64,000 bases of DNA, taken from the NCBI RefSeq assembly GCF_042683245.1, contig NZ_JBHUJB010000089.1:62001-126000 (forward strand). Reading direction: 5' to 3'. Origin of the DNA: Rubritalea tangerina. Lineage in GTDB: Bacteria > Verrucomicrobiota > Verrucomicrobiia > Verrucomicrobiales > Akkermansiaceae. Made by a program: the position numbers and the translations under genes. The notes under the pieces were generated by a model. It was not told the DNA's origin. It made no database searches and saw only the letters and a list, made by a program, of their open reading frames with translations. This document shows positions 43,729 through 51,893 of this stretch, piece after piece; position 1 is the first letter of the stretch, and each line of letters starts with the position of its first letter.

Positions 43729-44772
43729 ATGGACACACATATTCAGACGGTAGAATCGGGGCAGGAATTGTCGATGGATCAGATTGCGCAGGCGGCTGAT
43801 TATTTGCTAGACGAGCAGGCTGATGTAGCGAAGAAGATTTCCTTTCTCAAAGGGCTTGCGAGCAAAGGGGAGACTCCTGCTGAAATTGCGGGATTCGTGG
43901 AATGTTTTTTGGAGCGTGCGGTCGACCCAGGTACTGCTGAAATGCGTTTTAGTGGGCCGACAATCGATGTCTGTGGTACGGGTGGAGATAAGCTAAACTT
44001 GTTCAATGTATCTACTACGAGCATGTTTGTGATTGCTGCTGGTGGTGCGACAGTGGTGAAGCATGGCAACCGTGGTATCACCTCTAAAAGTGGCGGCGCC
44101 GATGTTCTAGAAGCTCTGGGAGTGCGTTTAGATATTAGTCCTGAGACTTTTCGTAAGTGTTTGGATGTGGCTGGTGTTGGTTTTCTGTTTGCCCAGATGT
44201 ACCATCCTGCATTTAAGGCGGTGGCTCCTGTGCGCGCTGAACTAGCGAAAGAAGGGATCCGCACGATTTTTAATTTGATTGGGCCATTACTTAACCCCGT
44301 GCGCCCTGAGTGCCAACTTATTGGAGTTTGTGACCATGCGCTGGGTCCAGTGTTCAGCGAGATTCTTAATAAGCTTGGGAGAAAGTCTTCTTGGATTGTG
44401 AGTGGTCAGACGGCTGACGGTCGACCAGTGGATGAAATGAGTTTGATGGGCGAGACTGCCATTTATCAATCAGTTGAAGGCGGGTCTATGCATGAGCTGC
44501 AGGTGAGTCCCGATCAGTTGGGGTTGGATGTGTGTGATGAAGAGGCTCTGCGTGGTGGTGATGCTGAGGAAAATGCCAAGATTCTGGTGGCGATTCTTTC
44601 AGGGGAGGAATTAGGGCCTAAGCGTGACATGGTCTTGTTGAATGCTGGTGCGGGATTAGCCTGTGCAGGCATTGCCGAAGACATTGCTGCAGGTGTGTCT
44701 CAGGCGCGTGAACTTATTGATTCTGGCCGGGCTTTAGAGAGGCTCCAGTTATTGCAATCTGTGGCTAAATAG
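43729..44772 (+). CDS. trpD: Anthranilate phosphoribosyltransferase TrpD
   Basis: A 347-residue enzyme of tryptophan synthesis that joins anthranilate to PRPP. The PRPP-binding CGTGGDKLNLFNVS and the anthranilate-site VKHGNRGITSKSGGADVLEALG are present, followed by the FAQMYHPAFKAVAPVRAELA and RTIFNLIGPLLNP blocks. Length is normal. No other trp gene is nearby, so the pathway genes are dispersed. The start has no Shine-Dalgarno site. Confidence 0.97.
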   Translation: MDTHIQTVESGQELSMDQIAQAADYLLDEQADVAKKISFLKGLASKGETPAEIAGFVECFLERAVDPGTAEMRFSGPTIDVCGTGGDKLNLFNVSTTSMFVIAAGGATVVKHGNRGITSKSGGADVLEALGVRLDISPETFRKCLDVAGVGFLFAQMYHPAFKAVAPVRAELAKEGIRTIFNLIGPLLNPVRPECQLIGVCDHALGPVFSEILNKLGRKSSWIVSGQTADGRPVDEMSLMGETAIYQSVEGGSMHELQVSPDQLGLDVCDEEALRGGDAEENAKILVAILSGEELGPKRDMVLLNAGAGLACAGIAEDIAAGVSQARELIDSGRALERLQLLQSVAK

Positions 44773-44830
44773 TGGGGCTTAAGGCTGGACCCTAGGTTTC
44801 TAACTGGCCTCGATAGTATTCATAAAAAAA

Positions 44831-44860
44831 AGCGCGGAGGGCCATCCTCTGCGCTTTTTT
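44831..44860. terminator. Bidirectional terminator between trpD and the minus-strand importer
   Basis: AGCGCGGAGG/CCTCTGCGCT (10 bp, one G-U pair) flanked by AAAAAAAA on the left and TTTTTT on the right, so it can stop transcripts from trpD (+) and from the importer genes ending at 44881 (-). Confidence 0.92.
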
Positions 44861-44880
44861 AGTTTGTTAGCTTCCTCAGC

Positions 44881-45831
44881 TTAGTCCTTTGAAGCTTTGG
44901 GGTCGAGTGCATCACGCAAGCCGTCGCCAAGGAAGTTGAAGGCGAATAGAGTTATCGAGAAGACTAGTGCCGGGAATAAGAGGACTGTAAAGTTTGTTTC
45001 TAGATAGTTTGCGCCCTCTTGAATAAGCTTTCCCCAAGAGCTGTTAGGAGGTTCGATTCCGAGCCCCAAAAAGGAGAGTGCTGCTTCATATAGTATGAAG
45101 CTGGGTATAGTGAGAGTTGTGAAAATGATTATAGGACCAAGAGTATTAGGAATAATGTGTTGGAAGAGTATTCGAATATGGCCAAGCCCGAGGGAGCGTG
45201 CGGCTTCAACGTATTCTAAACGCGTGAGAGAGGCCGTTTGAGTACGGACAATTCTGCTCATTGTGAGCCAGCCAGATGCTCCAATAGCAATAAAAAGGGG
45301 AATGATGTTCTGGTAGCGAAGAACAAAATCTCGGTCCCAACCTTGTTCGTTTATGAGAAATTTACCCATCGTCTCGATGTGTCCGCTAATTACTTCGCGA
45401 AATAGAATCACGATAATTAGGAACGGAAGGGCCAATAGGCCGTCAACAATTCGCATCATTGTGTTATCCATTTTACCTCCAACGTATCCTGAGATGGCAC
45501 CATAGGCGATACCTATTGTTACGGATATAGCGGTTGCCGCGAATGCTACAAGGAGTGAAATCTGACCGCCGTAGAGTATTCTTGCTAGAAGGTCTCTTCC
45601 AATTTGGTCGGTGCCAAGGGGATATTCGGCGCTAGGAGGAAGTAGCTTGTTAGAGAGCTCTCCATGGTTTGGATCTACGCCATAGATGAATGGACCAATG
45701 AAGCATGCTAGGACAATCAGGATAACGATCCACATGCTTACTATGGCTAGTTTGTTTTTAGAAAGGCGAATCCAAGCGTCGTGCCAAAGTGAGCTGCCTT
45801 CAATAATTGTTGGAGATGGTTCTTTAGCCAT
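44881..45831 (-). CDS. Peptide/oligosaccharide ABC importer permease, OppC type
   Basis: A 316-residue inner-membrane permease. It has six hydrophobic segments, the periplasmic PLGTDQIGRDLLARILYG motif that marks the OppC/DppC class, and the cytoplasmic EAA loop EAARSLGLGHIRILFQHIIPN that docks with the ATPase. It is the last of a three-gene set (binding protein, OppB-like, OppC-like) with no ATPase gene. Base composition looks more AT-rich than flanking genes. Confidence 0.93.
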   Translation of the reverse strand: MAKEPSPTIIEGSSLWHDAWIRLSKNKLAIVSMWIVILIVLACFIGPFIYGVDPNHGELSNKLLPPSAEYPLGTDQIGRDLLARILYGGQISLLVAFAATAISVTIGIAYGAISGYVGGKMDNTMMRIVDGLLALPFLIIVILFREVISGHIETMGKFLINEQGWDRDFVLRYQNIIPLFIAIGASGWLTMSRIVRTQTASLTRLEYVEAARSLGLGHIRILFQHIIPNTLGPIIIFTTLTIPSFILYEAALSFLGLGIEPPNSSWGKLIQEGANYLETNFTVLLFPALVFSITLFAFNFLGDGLRDALDPKASKD

Positions 45832-45839
45832 AGTGAAAA

Positions 45840-46763
45840 TTAGTTAGCTTCGCGGAGACGTGGGTTAAGTAAAACGAGTGCAATATCGACTAAGAGGTTT
45901 GCTCCAGCCATTAAAAAGCCATAAAAAATCACCAAACCCTGTAGTAATGCATAATCTTTGCTGGTGACAGCGTTGACGAAATGTTGGCCCATTCCAGGAA
46001 TTTGAAAGATAGTTTCAACGATAAATGAGCCTGTGATAATGGCAGCGAAGGCTGGTCCTAGGAATGTCACAGCCGGCATCATAGCGCCTCTTAGAGTATG
46101 TTTTATGATAATGGGTATCATGGGTACCCCTTTAGCTCTGGCTGTGCGAATGTAATCTTGAGATAGTATTTCGAGCATTCCTCCACGTGTGAGACGAGCT
46201 AAGTATGCTGCTGAACCTATGCCAAGTGTGATTGAGGGAAGTATGATGTCGGCGAACGTGTCCCAACCAGCCACATTGATCCAATCAGTTTTCGCTGCTA
46301 TCCATAATTGAAGGAGTGGTCCAAGAACAAAGGTCGGAACACAAATGCCAATCATGGCGATAGCCATAGATGTATAATCAATCCATGAGTTCTTTCTTAG
46401 AGCAGCTAGTACCCCCATCGGAATACCAACAAGTATAGCGACTGCAATTCCTCCTATACCAACAAGGATGGAAGCTGGAAGAGATTGGGCAATAATTTCA
46501 TTAACACTTCTTCCAGGCTTTGATGTAGAAAGGCCGAGATCGCCCTGGATTACGTTTTTTACATAACGACCATATTGAACGATGAGAGGTTGGTCTAAAC
46601 CATAGTATGCTTCTATCTTCTCTTTCACATGGTCGGGCATACTTTTATCATCGGTTGATAGAGGATCACCGGGGATGGCACGAATAGCGAAAAATGTTAA
46701 TGTGAATAGAAAGAATACTACAGCAAAAGCTTGTAGTGCCCTACTGAGAATGAGGCGGAACAT
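45840..46763 (-). CDS. Peptide/oligosaccharide ABC importer permease, OppB type
   Basis: A 307-residue permease of the DppB/OppB class. It starts MFRLILSRALQAF with the N-terminal membrane segment, GDLGLSTSKPGRSVNEII, then the EAA loop YIRTARAKGVPMIPIIIKHTLRGAMMP and GSFIVETIFQIPGMGQHFVNAV. About six membrane segments. The ATG is preceded by 8 nt after the OppC-like ATG, so the two are translated from one message. AT-richer than the neighbouring operons. Confidence 0.93.
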   Translation of the reverse strand: MFRLILSRALQAFAVVFFLFTLTFFAIRAIPGDPLSTDDKSMPDHVKEKIEAYYGLDQPLIVQYGRYVKNVIQGDLGLSTSKPGRSVNEIIAQSLPASILVGIGGIAVAILVGIPMGVLAALRKNSWIDYTSMAIAMIGICVPTFVLGPLLQLWIAAKTDWINVAGWDTFADIILPSITLGIGSAAYLARLTRGGMLEILSQDYIRTARAKGVPMIPIIIKHTLRGAMMPAVTFLGPAFAAIITGSFIVETIFQIPGMGQHFVNAVTSKDYALLQGLVIFYGFLMAGANLLVDIALVLLNPRLREAN

Positions 46764-46814
46764 AGTAAAAGTGAAGGGTGAAAATTTGAGCCGATGAAAG
46801 CAGGGGGATAAGAG

Positions 46815-48758
46815 TTATTTGCTATCGGACTGCTTCAGTTCAATAAACTTGAAAGGGTGATTATCTAATAGTAGTGGCTGCCATCCTTGAACAGCAGGGT
46901 GTATGAGGTAGTTAGTTGTGTACCAATAGATGGGGAGTACGGGGCGTTCAGCTAAAATTGTAGCTTCAGCTTCTTTCAAAATCTCGAGCCGTTGATTTGG
47001 ATCAGCCGTTCTTTCAGCTTGTTTTAATTTATCTTCATAGATTTGGCTGCTCCATCCAGTGTTATTGTTACCATTACCTTTTGTCCACATATCCAAGAAG
47101 GTTGTTGGGTCGAGGAAGTCGCCTATCCACCCCCCAATAGCGATATCATAATCGAGGTCTTCTTGAGTGGTTAAAAAGGTTCCCCATTCTCTTTGCTCAA
47201 TTCTGACATTGATGCCGAGGTTTTGTTTCCACATCGCCTGTAGGGCTTCAGCTAGCCTCACAGATGTCTCTCTTGGGGTGGTAAGAATTTTGAGGTCATT
47301 GGTGAAGCCATCACCATTTGGGTAGCCAGCTTCCAATAGTAGTTCTTTGGCTTTGGTCAGATCAAATTGTACAGTCTTAGGCGTGGTATATTTTTCAGTT
47401 TGAGGAACGATGCCGTGTGCTGGAGTCTGTCCACCTTGTAGTAGATTATCTATGAGGAGCTGACTATCGATAGCTGCTGATAAGGCAAGACGCACTTGCG
47501 GATTATTCAGAGGCTTGCGAGTTGTGTTGAGGCGTAAGAAGTAAACTCCAACATAGGGCTCTTGTCTTAAATTCTCTGGAGATACTTTTTTGGAATAGCT
47601 TATCATTTCAGGAGCTAGACCATATGTTTTATGTAACTGCTGGTCAAAAAACATACGCGCTTCTGTATAGGTATTCTTAACTGGTAGGTAGCGAATACCG
47701 TTGAGCTTTACGGTGTCTTTATCCCAATAGAAGTTATTTTTTGTAACCTCAATGGAATGGTTGAATCGCCAGCTGTGCAACTTGAATGGTCCGTTAGATA
47801 CAATATTGCCGACTCTGGTCCACCCTGTGTTAGGCGTGTCAATAGATCCGTGTTTTAGAACGGCATGCTTGGGAACTGGAAACCAAGTGTAATGTTTGGT
47901 GATTTCAGGTAGAAACGGGACTGGTCCTCGTAAGCGAAGTTTCAATAGATGAGGAGATTCAGCTGATACCCCGACATTGGCCATCTCCCATAGGTCTGGT
48001 TCCCCCCTTTTATAATGGTCGATGAATTGAGAAAGAATTTTCTTTTGTGTGTCGGGGTTGATTGATGCTGGCCATTGAAAATTGATTGAGCCATTTTTTA
48101 TGGACTCTAAGTGGTTGAGGTCGAGATTGTTGAGGCCTTTGAATCTGGCATACTGGGATTTTTGTGAGCTGCTAAGCTCTGCAAAATTGTTTTCTATTTG
48201 TTCTTCAAATTCGGAGATGTCAATCGTGTCATCCCCTAGGAAATTACAGTCCTTAACTAGTTGCCAATTGATGTCAGTGTTGGGATTTGTCTTAAAGAAA
48301 ATATGGCCTTTATGATTTTGGTTATATTCCTTGGCATTCTCTAAATAGTAGAGCATTTCGGCATATTTAGCACCAAGGTTTGGGCTGAGAATCCTATGAA
48401 AAGAAAATACAAAATCATCTGCAGTGAGTGCTTTACCGTCTGACCATTTGGCATTTTCACGGATATGAAATGACCATTGAGTGAAGTCTTCATTGGCTTC
48501 CCAACTTTTAGCTACGCCGGGAAGGGCTTCAGCGTTCTTTGAGGGATGATCTACACACAGCCCTTCAAAGAGTGCTCTGATGATGTTCCCTTCAAGGACT
48601 CCACTTACTAGTTGTGGATCTAGTCCTTTAGGTTCATCACTGTTTCCTAGAAGTAGGATTCCATTTTTATTAGCTCTTTCCACAGGGGTCTCATCCTGGC
48701 AGCTAGTGAGGGTCAGGAATGCGATAAGGGATGTGATGGTGAAGGTGAGGCTTCGCAT
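46815..48758 (-). CDS. Peptide-type ABC importer substrate-binding lipoprotein
   Basis: A 647-residue SBP_bac_5 family protein (OppA/DppA class) with a lipobox LTSC after a short signal. The core shows GLDPQLVSGVLEGNIIRALFEGL, NAKWSDGKALTADDFVFSFHRIL and the C-terminal YDIAIGGWIGDFLDPTTFLDMW. Compared with the usual ~540-residue OppA there is an extra stretch of about 120 residues (roughly 150-270 here), rich in Asn/Asp/Glu/Gln. The ATG at 48758 gives a clean lipoprotein signal; upstream in-frame ATGs at 48809 and 48821 are possible. Ligand is unknown. Confidence 0.9.
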   Translation of the reverse strand: MRSLTFTITSLIAFLTLTSCQDETPVERANKNGILLLGNSDEPKGLDPQLVSGVLEGNIIRALFEGLCVDHPSKNAEALPGVAKSWEANEDFTQWSFHIRENAKWSDGKALTADDFVFSFHRILSPNLGAKYAEMLYYLENAKEYNQNHKGHIFFKTNPNTDINWQLVKDCNFLGDDTIDISEFEEQIENNFAELSSSQKSQYARFKGLNNLDLNHLESIKNGSINFQWPASINPDTQKKILSQFIDHYKRGEPDLWEMANVGVSAESPHLLKLRLRGPVPFLPEITKHYTWFPVPKHAVLKHGSIDTPNTGWTRVGNIVSNGPFKLHSWRFNHSIEVTKNNFYWDKDTVKLNGIRYLPVKNTYTEARMFFDQQLHKTYGLAPEMISYSKKVSPENLRQEPYVGVYFLRLNTTRKPLNNPQVRLALSAAIDSQLLIDNLLQGGQTPAHGIVPQTEKYTTPKTVQFDLTKAKELLLEAGYPNGDGFTNDLKILTTPRETSVRLAEALQAMWKQNLGINVRIEQREWGTFLTTQEDLDYDIAIGGWIGDFLDPTTFLDMWTKGNGNNNTGWSSQIYEDKLKQAERTADPNQRLEILKEAEATILAERPVLPIYWYTTNYLIHPAVQGWQPLLLDNHPFKFIELKQSDSK

Positions 48759-48862
48759 GGCAGAGGGACGTTGTCGGAAAAAGTACGTGGATGCAGTCAT
48801 TTTTTTCATAAAAATCAGCACAAATTAAATAAAGCCCTTCTTGCTATCGCTAATTCTGTGTC

Positions 48863-48896
48863 ATAAAAAACGCCGAGTTCAGCGCAGGAGGGCGTT
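48863..48896 (-). terminator. Hairpin with T-tract in the leader of the ATPase-less importer operon
   Basis: AACGCC/GGCGTT (6 bp) with a 16-nt loop, followed on the minus strand by TTTTTTATG. It points in the direction of the binding-protein gene, about 110 nt upstream of its start. No minus-strand gene lies close upstream, so it could be a remnant terminator or an attenuator in the leader. Confidence 0.45.
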
Positions 48897-48915
48897 GGAG
48901 AGAAAAACCTAGTCC

Positions 48916-50271
48916 ATGAAAGCCTACTTTATTCGCCGCCTATTACTGATGATTCCGACGTTGTTGGGCATCACGATGATTGTGTTTACAGTGACGCGGT
49001 TTGTCCCCGGGGGGCCGATGGATCGGGCATTACAGGAGGTTTCTGCGGGTGGTGATGGCAATAGTAGTTCGAATGATAACAAGGGAGGTGGCTCGCTTAA
49101 CGAGGAGCAGATTGAGGCCTTGGAGGAGCAGTACAACTGGGACAAGCCCTTGCCTATTGCGTATTTGCAATGGTTAGGCGTGGTGCCGAGGGAGAGTTTA
49201 AAGGTCAAGCGCGAGTATATTTCTGGTGCGGGTGAAGAGAGGATTTCAGGCGATGACTTTGATCCTAACGTGTCCGCACGAATGGTTTTGTTGGGATCAG
49301 GACGTGAGGTACAAGTGGATCGAGAGGGGGCTACGGTGACGAAAGCGTACTTTATCGATAATGGGGAGCCGATTTCCAATGAGGGTTGGTCAGCACGGGT
49401 AGAGACACCGGAAGATCGGGTTGCCCGCAAAGCACGTCGTGAAGGAGTAGAGCCGAGCACGATTGATCCTAAGCAATACAACTTCCGAGCGCAGGTTTAC
49501 AAGGAGCGTCTCTCTGGTGTTTTACAGGGGGATTTAGGGCGATCGGACCGTTACGGGGATACGGTATGGTCAATGATTTTAGAGCGGGTGCCTATCGCGC
49601 TCTATTTCGGTGTGCTATCGACGATTATCATTTACGGGGTGTGTATTCCGCTTGGGGTGTTGAAAGCGATTGGTCACCGGAGTCTCTTTGACAATGTGAC
49701 CTCCATTTTAATTTTCATTGGGTATTCGATTCCTGGATTTGCATTGGGTGGTGTGATGTTGGTGTATTTGGGAGCGCGCTTGGAGTTGTTTCCGCTATCG
49801 GGTCTGACGAGTGCAGATTTTGACACCTATAGTTTTTGGGGGCAGGTCAAGGATTTGGCATGGCACACATTATTGCCATTGGTATGTTATGTGGTGAGTG
49901 GGTTTGCGTATTTGACGATGTTGATGAAGAACAACCTGATGGACAATTTGTCTGCTGACTATGTGCGCACGGCGATGGCGAAGGGGGTGAGTTTTCGCAA
50001 GGCGGTAGTAGGACACGCGTTTAGGAATTCATTTATCCCGATAGCCACCTCATTGGGGAGTCTGATCACATTATTTGTGGGTGGAAGTATGTTGGTGGAG
50101 AAGGTGTTTGATATCCAAGGTTTTGGGATGCTGCAGTTTCAGGCGATTACGGACAAAGATTACAATGTGGTGATGGGGACGCTTACGATCAGTGCGTTTC
50201 TGATGTTGTTGGGGAACATTATTTCAGATTTTATTGTGGCGACAGTGGATCCACGCATCAAATTCAACTAG
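48916..50271 (+). CDS. ABC importer permease, YejB/OppB type, with periplasmic insertion
   Basis: A 451-residue permease, longer than the usual 310-370. The first membrane segment (RRLLLMIPTLLGITMIVFTV) is followed by a periplasmic loop of about 175 residues (roughly 40-215, Asp/Glu/Gly-rich), then GVLQGDLGRSDRYGDTVWSMI and the usual five further segments with the EAA loop YVRTAMAKGVSFRKAVVGHAF and VEKVFDIQGFGML. First gene of a complete five-gene importer operon. Confidence 0.92.
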   Translation: MKAYFIRRLLLMIPTLLGITMIVFTVTRFVPGGPMDRALQEVSAGGDGNSSSNDNKGGGSLNEEQIEALEEQYNWDKPLPIAYLQWLGVVPRESLKVKREYISGAGEERISGDDFDPNVSARMVLLGSGREVQVDREGATVTKAYFIDNGEPISNEGWSARVETPEDRVARKARREGVEPSTIDPKQYNFRAQVYKERLSGVLQGDLGRSDRYGDTVWSMILERVPIALYFGVLSTIIIYGVCIPLGVLKAIGHRSLFDNVTSILIFIGYSIPGFALGGVMLVYLGARLELFPLSGLTSADFDTYSFWGQVKDLAWHTLLPLVCYVVSGFAYLTMLMKNNLMDNLSADYVRTAMAKGVSFRKAVVGHAFRNSFIPIATSLGSLITLFVGGSMLVEKVFDIQGFGMLQFQAITDKDYNVVMGTLTISAFLMLLGNIISDFIVATVDPRIKFN

Positions 50272-50286
50272 AGGAGCAAGAAGGGT

Positions 50287-51891
50287 ATGATGATACGAAA
50301 GTTTGGGTGGTTTCTGGTGGTTGCTTCACTACTCGCTATGATTGGCGAGGCATTGGCATTGCAGTTACCCACTCTTCGATGGCCATTCAATACGGCACGT
50401 GAAATGCCGGGATTGTCGATGACTGGCATTAGTGCGCAGAACAATTTTGTTTCTGACGGTCTTTTTCCCTATTTTGGGTGGTTACTCTGTCTGGTAGCAT
50501 TGGCACTGGGAGTCGTAGTGCTCAAGCAATTTCCAGCTGGCTCGAAGCCTTTGCCGATCGTTCAACGCAGGATCCAGCGATTCAAGTCGGTACGCCGTGG
50601 GTATGTATCATTTTTGTTATTGATGCTCTTGGTGCTCTTGGCAGCTTTGGATCAGAGTCTAGTTGGGAAGCGAGCCCTGTTTGTCAGTTACGAAGGGAAG
50701 TGGTATTTTCCTGCTTTTGAGCGCAAGATATACAGCGGTAAAGATTTTGGCCAGCAAGGTGACGCGAGGGATGCTGAAGCTTCCTACCGCGACCTTAAGA
50801 AGCAATTTGCTGAGGCAGGAAGTGGTAACTTTGTGTTGATGCCACTCGTGCCATACGACCCGACTGGGGACACGATCACCCAAAACATGACCACTTTGGA
50901 GATTCGCGATGGCAAAGTCATCGATCGCAGCGGTAAGCCATTCAACGGTCTAGCATCCTATGTTTTTGATGCAGATGCCGCGCGTGAGCATATTCGTTTT
51001 AAATTCCGTAAAGGAGTACGTCAGGGGGAAGCTGAGGGGCGCGATACTGAAGGGAAGCGTGTTTTCACAGCTGTCTATGCTGATGACGTGCTTGTGACTC
51101 ACAGCTTGAACATGGAAGGTGTCAGCTTAGATGCATTCATGGGTTTGAGTGATGGAGTATTGCGCAAGATTTATTATAACCCTGCACCACCCTTACCGAA
51201 GGAAGGGCATTGGTTAGGAACAAATTCGAGTGGTAATGATATCTTGGCCTATCTGTATGGTGGCTTGCAGGTGAACATTAAGGCTGCCGTTATTTACGTG
51301 CCGATTATCTACAGCTTGGGGGTCACGATTGGTTTGTTGATGGGGCTGTTTGGTGGGAAGTTTGATTTGATCGTGCAGCGAATTATTGAGATGTTTTCAA
51401 ACATTCCACAACTTTTTGTGGTGATCATTTTCAGCTCGGTAGTACCGGTCAAACTGAAGGGCTTGGGGATAATCCTCGTGATTTTAGTTTGTTTTGGTTG
51501 GATGGGGATGACGTATTTGATGCGGACAGCGGCGTTGAAAGAGAAGGCTCGTGATTACGTGGCCGCAGCGCGCGTGTCAGGGGCATCAACCTCTCGCATT
51601 GTGTTTAAGCACATCCTGCCTAACACTGTCGCGATTTTGGTAACATTGGTGCCATTTTCGGTTTCGGGCATTATTATGTCCTTAACAGCGTTGGATTACT
51701 TAGGCTTTGGCTTGCCGGAAAATTACGCGACCTGGGGGCGTTTGCTAAATGATGGACTTTCTAAGTTATCAGCGCCATGGATTGTGAGTTCTGCATTTGT
51801 GATGTTGGTGACCATTTTGGTATTGGTGACCTTTGTGGGAGAAGCGGTACGCGACGCCTTTGATCCGAAGAAATTTACGACCTATAAATAG
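50287..51891 (+). CDS. ABC importer permease, YejE/OppC type, with periplasmic insertion
   Basis: A 534-residue permease. Two extra N-terminal membrane segments (about 8-25 and 60-80) and a third near 112-128 precede a soluble periplasmic part (roughly 133-300; YEGKWYFPAFERKIYSG). The OppC landmark HWLGTNSSGNDILAYLYGG follows, then five membrane segments and the EAA loop YVAAARVSGASTSRIVFKHILPN. The start ATG is preceded by GAGGAG. The gene overlaps the next by 1 base at most. Confidence 0.92.
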   Translation: MMIRKFGWFLVVASLLAMIGEALALQLPTLRWPFNTAREMPGLSMTGISAQNNFVSDGLFPYFGWLLCLVALALGVVVLKQFPAGSKPLPIVQRRIQRFKSVRRGYVSFLLLMLLVLLAALDQSLVGKRALFVSYEGKWYFPAFERKIYSGKDFGQQGDARDAEASYRDLKKQFAEAGSGNFVLMPLVPYDPTGDTITQNMTTLEIRDGKVIDRSGKPFNGLASYVFDADAAREHIRFKFRKGVRQGEAEGRDTEGKRVFTAVYADDVLVTHSLNMEGVSLDAFMGLSDGVLRKIYYNPAPPLPKEGHWLGTNSSGNDILAYLYGGLQVNIKAAVIYVPIIYSLGVTIGLLMGLFGGKFDLIVQRIIEMFSNIPQLFVVIIFSSVVPVKLKGLGIILVILVCFGWMGMTYLMRTAALKEKARDYVAAARVSGASTSRIVFKHILPNTVAILVTLVPFSVSGIIMSLTALDYLGFGLPENYATWGRLLNDGLSKLSAPWIVSSAFVMLVTILVLVTFVGEAVRDAFDPKKFTTYK

Positions 51892-51893
51892 TG

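Noticed and set aside
45040..45062. A GGTTCGATTCC string that resembles a tRNA T-arm
   Set aside because: It lies in the OppC-like coding sequence, and no acceptor or anticodon arm can be formed around it.
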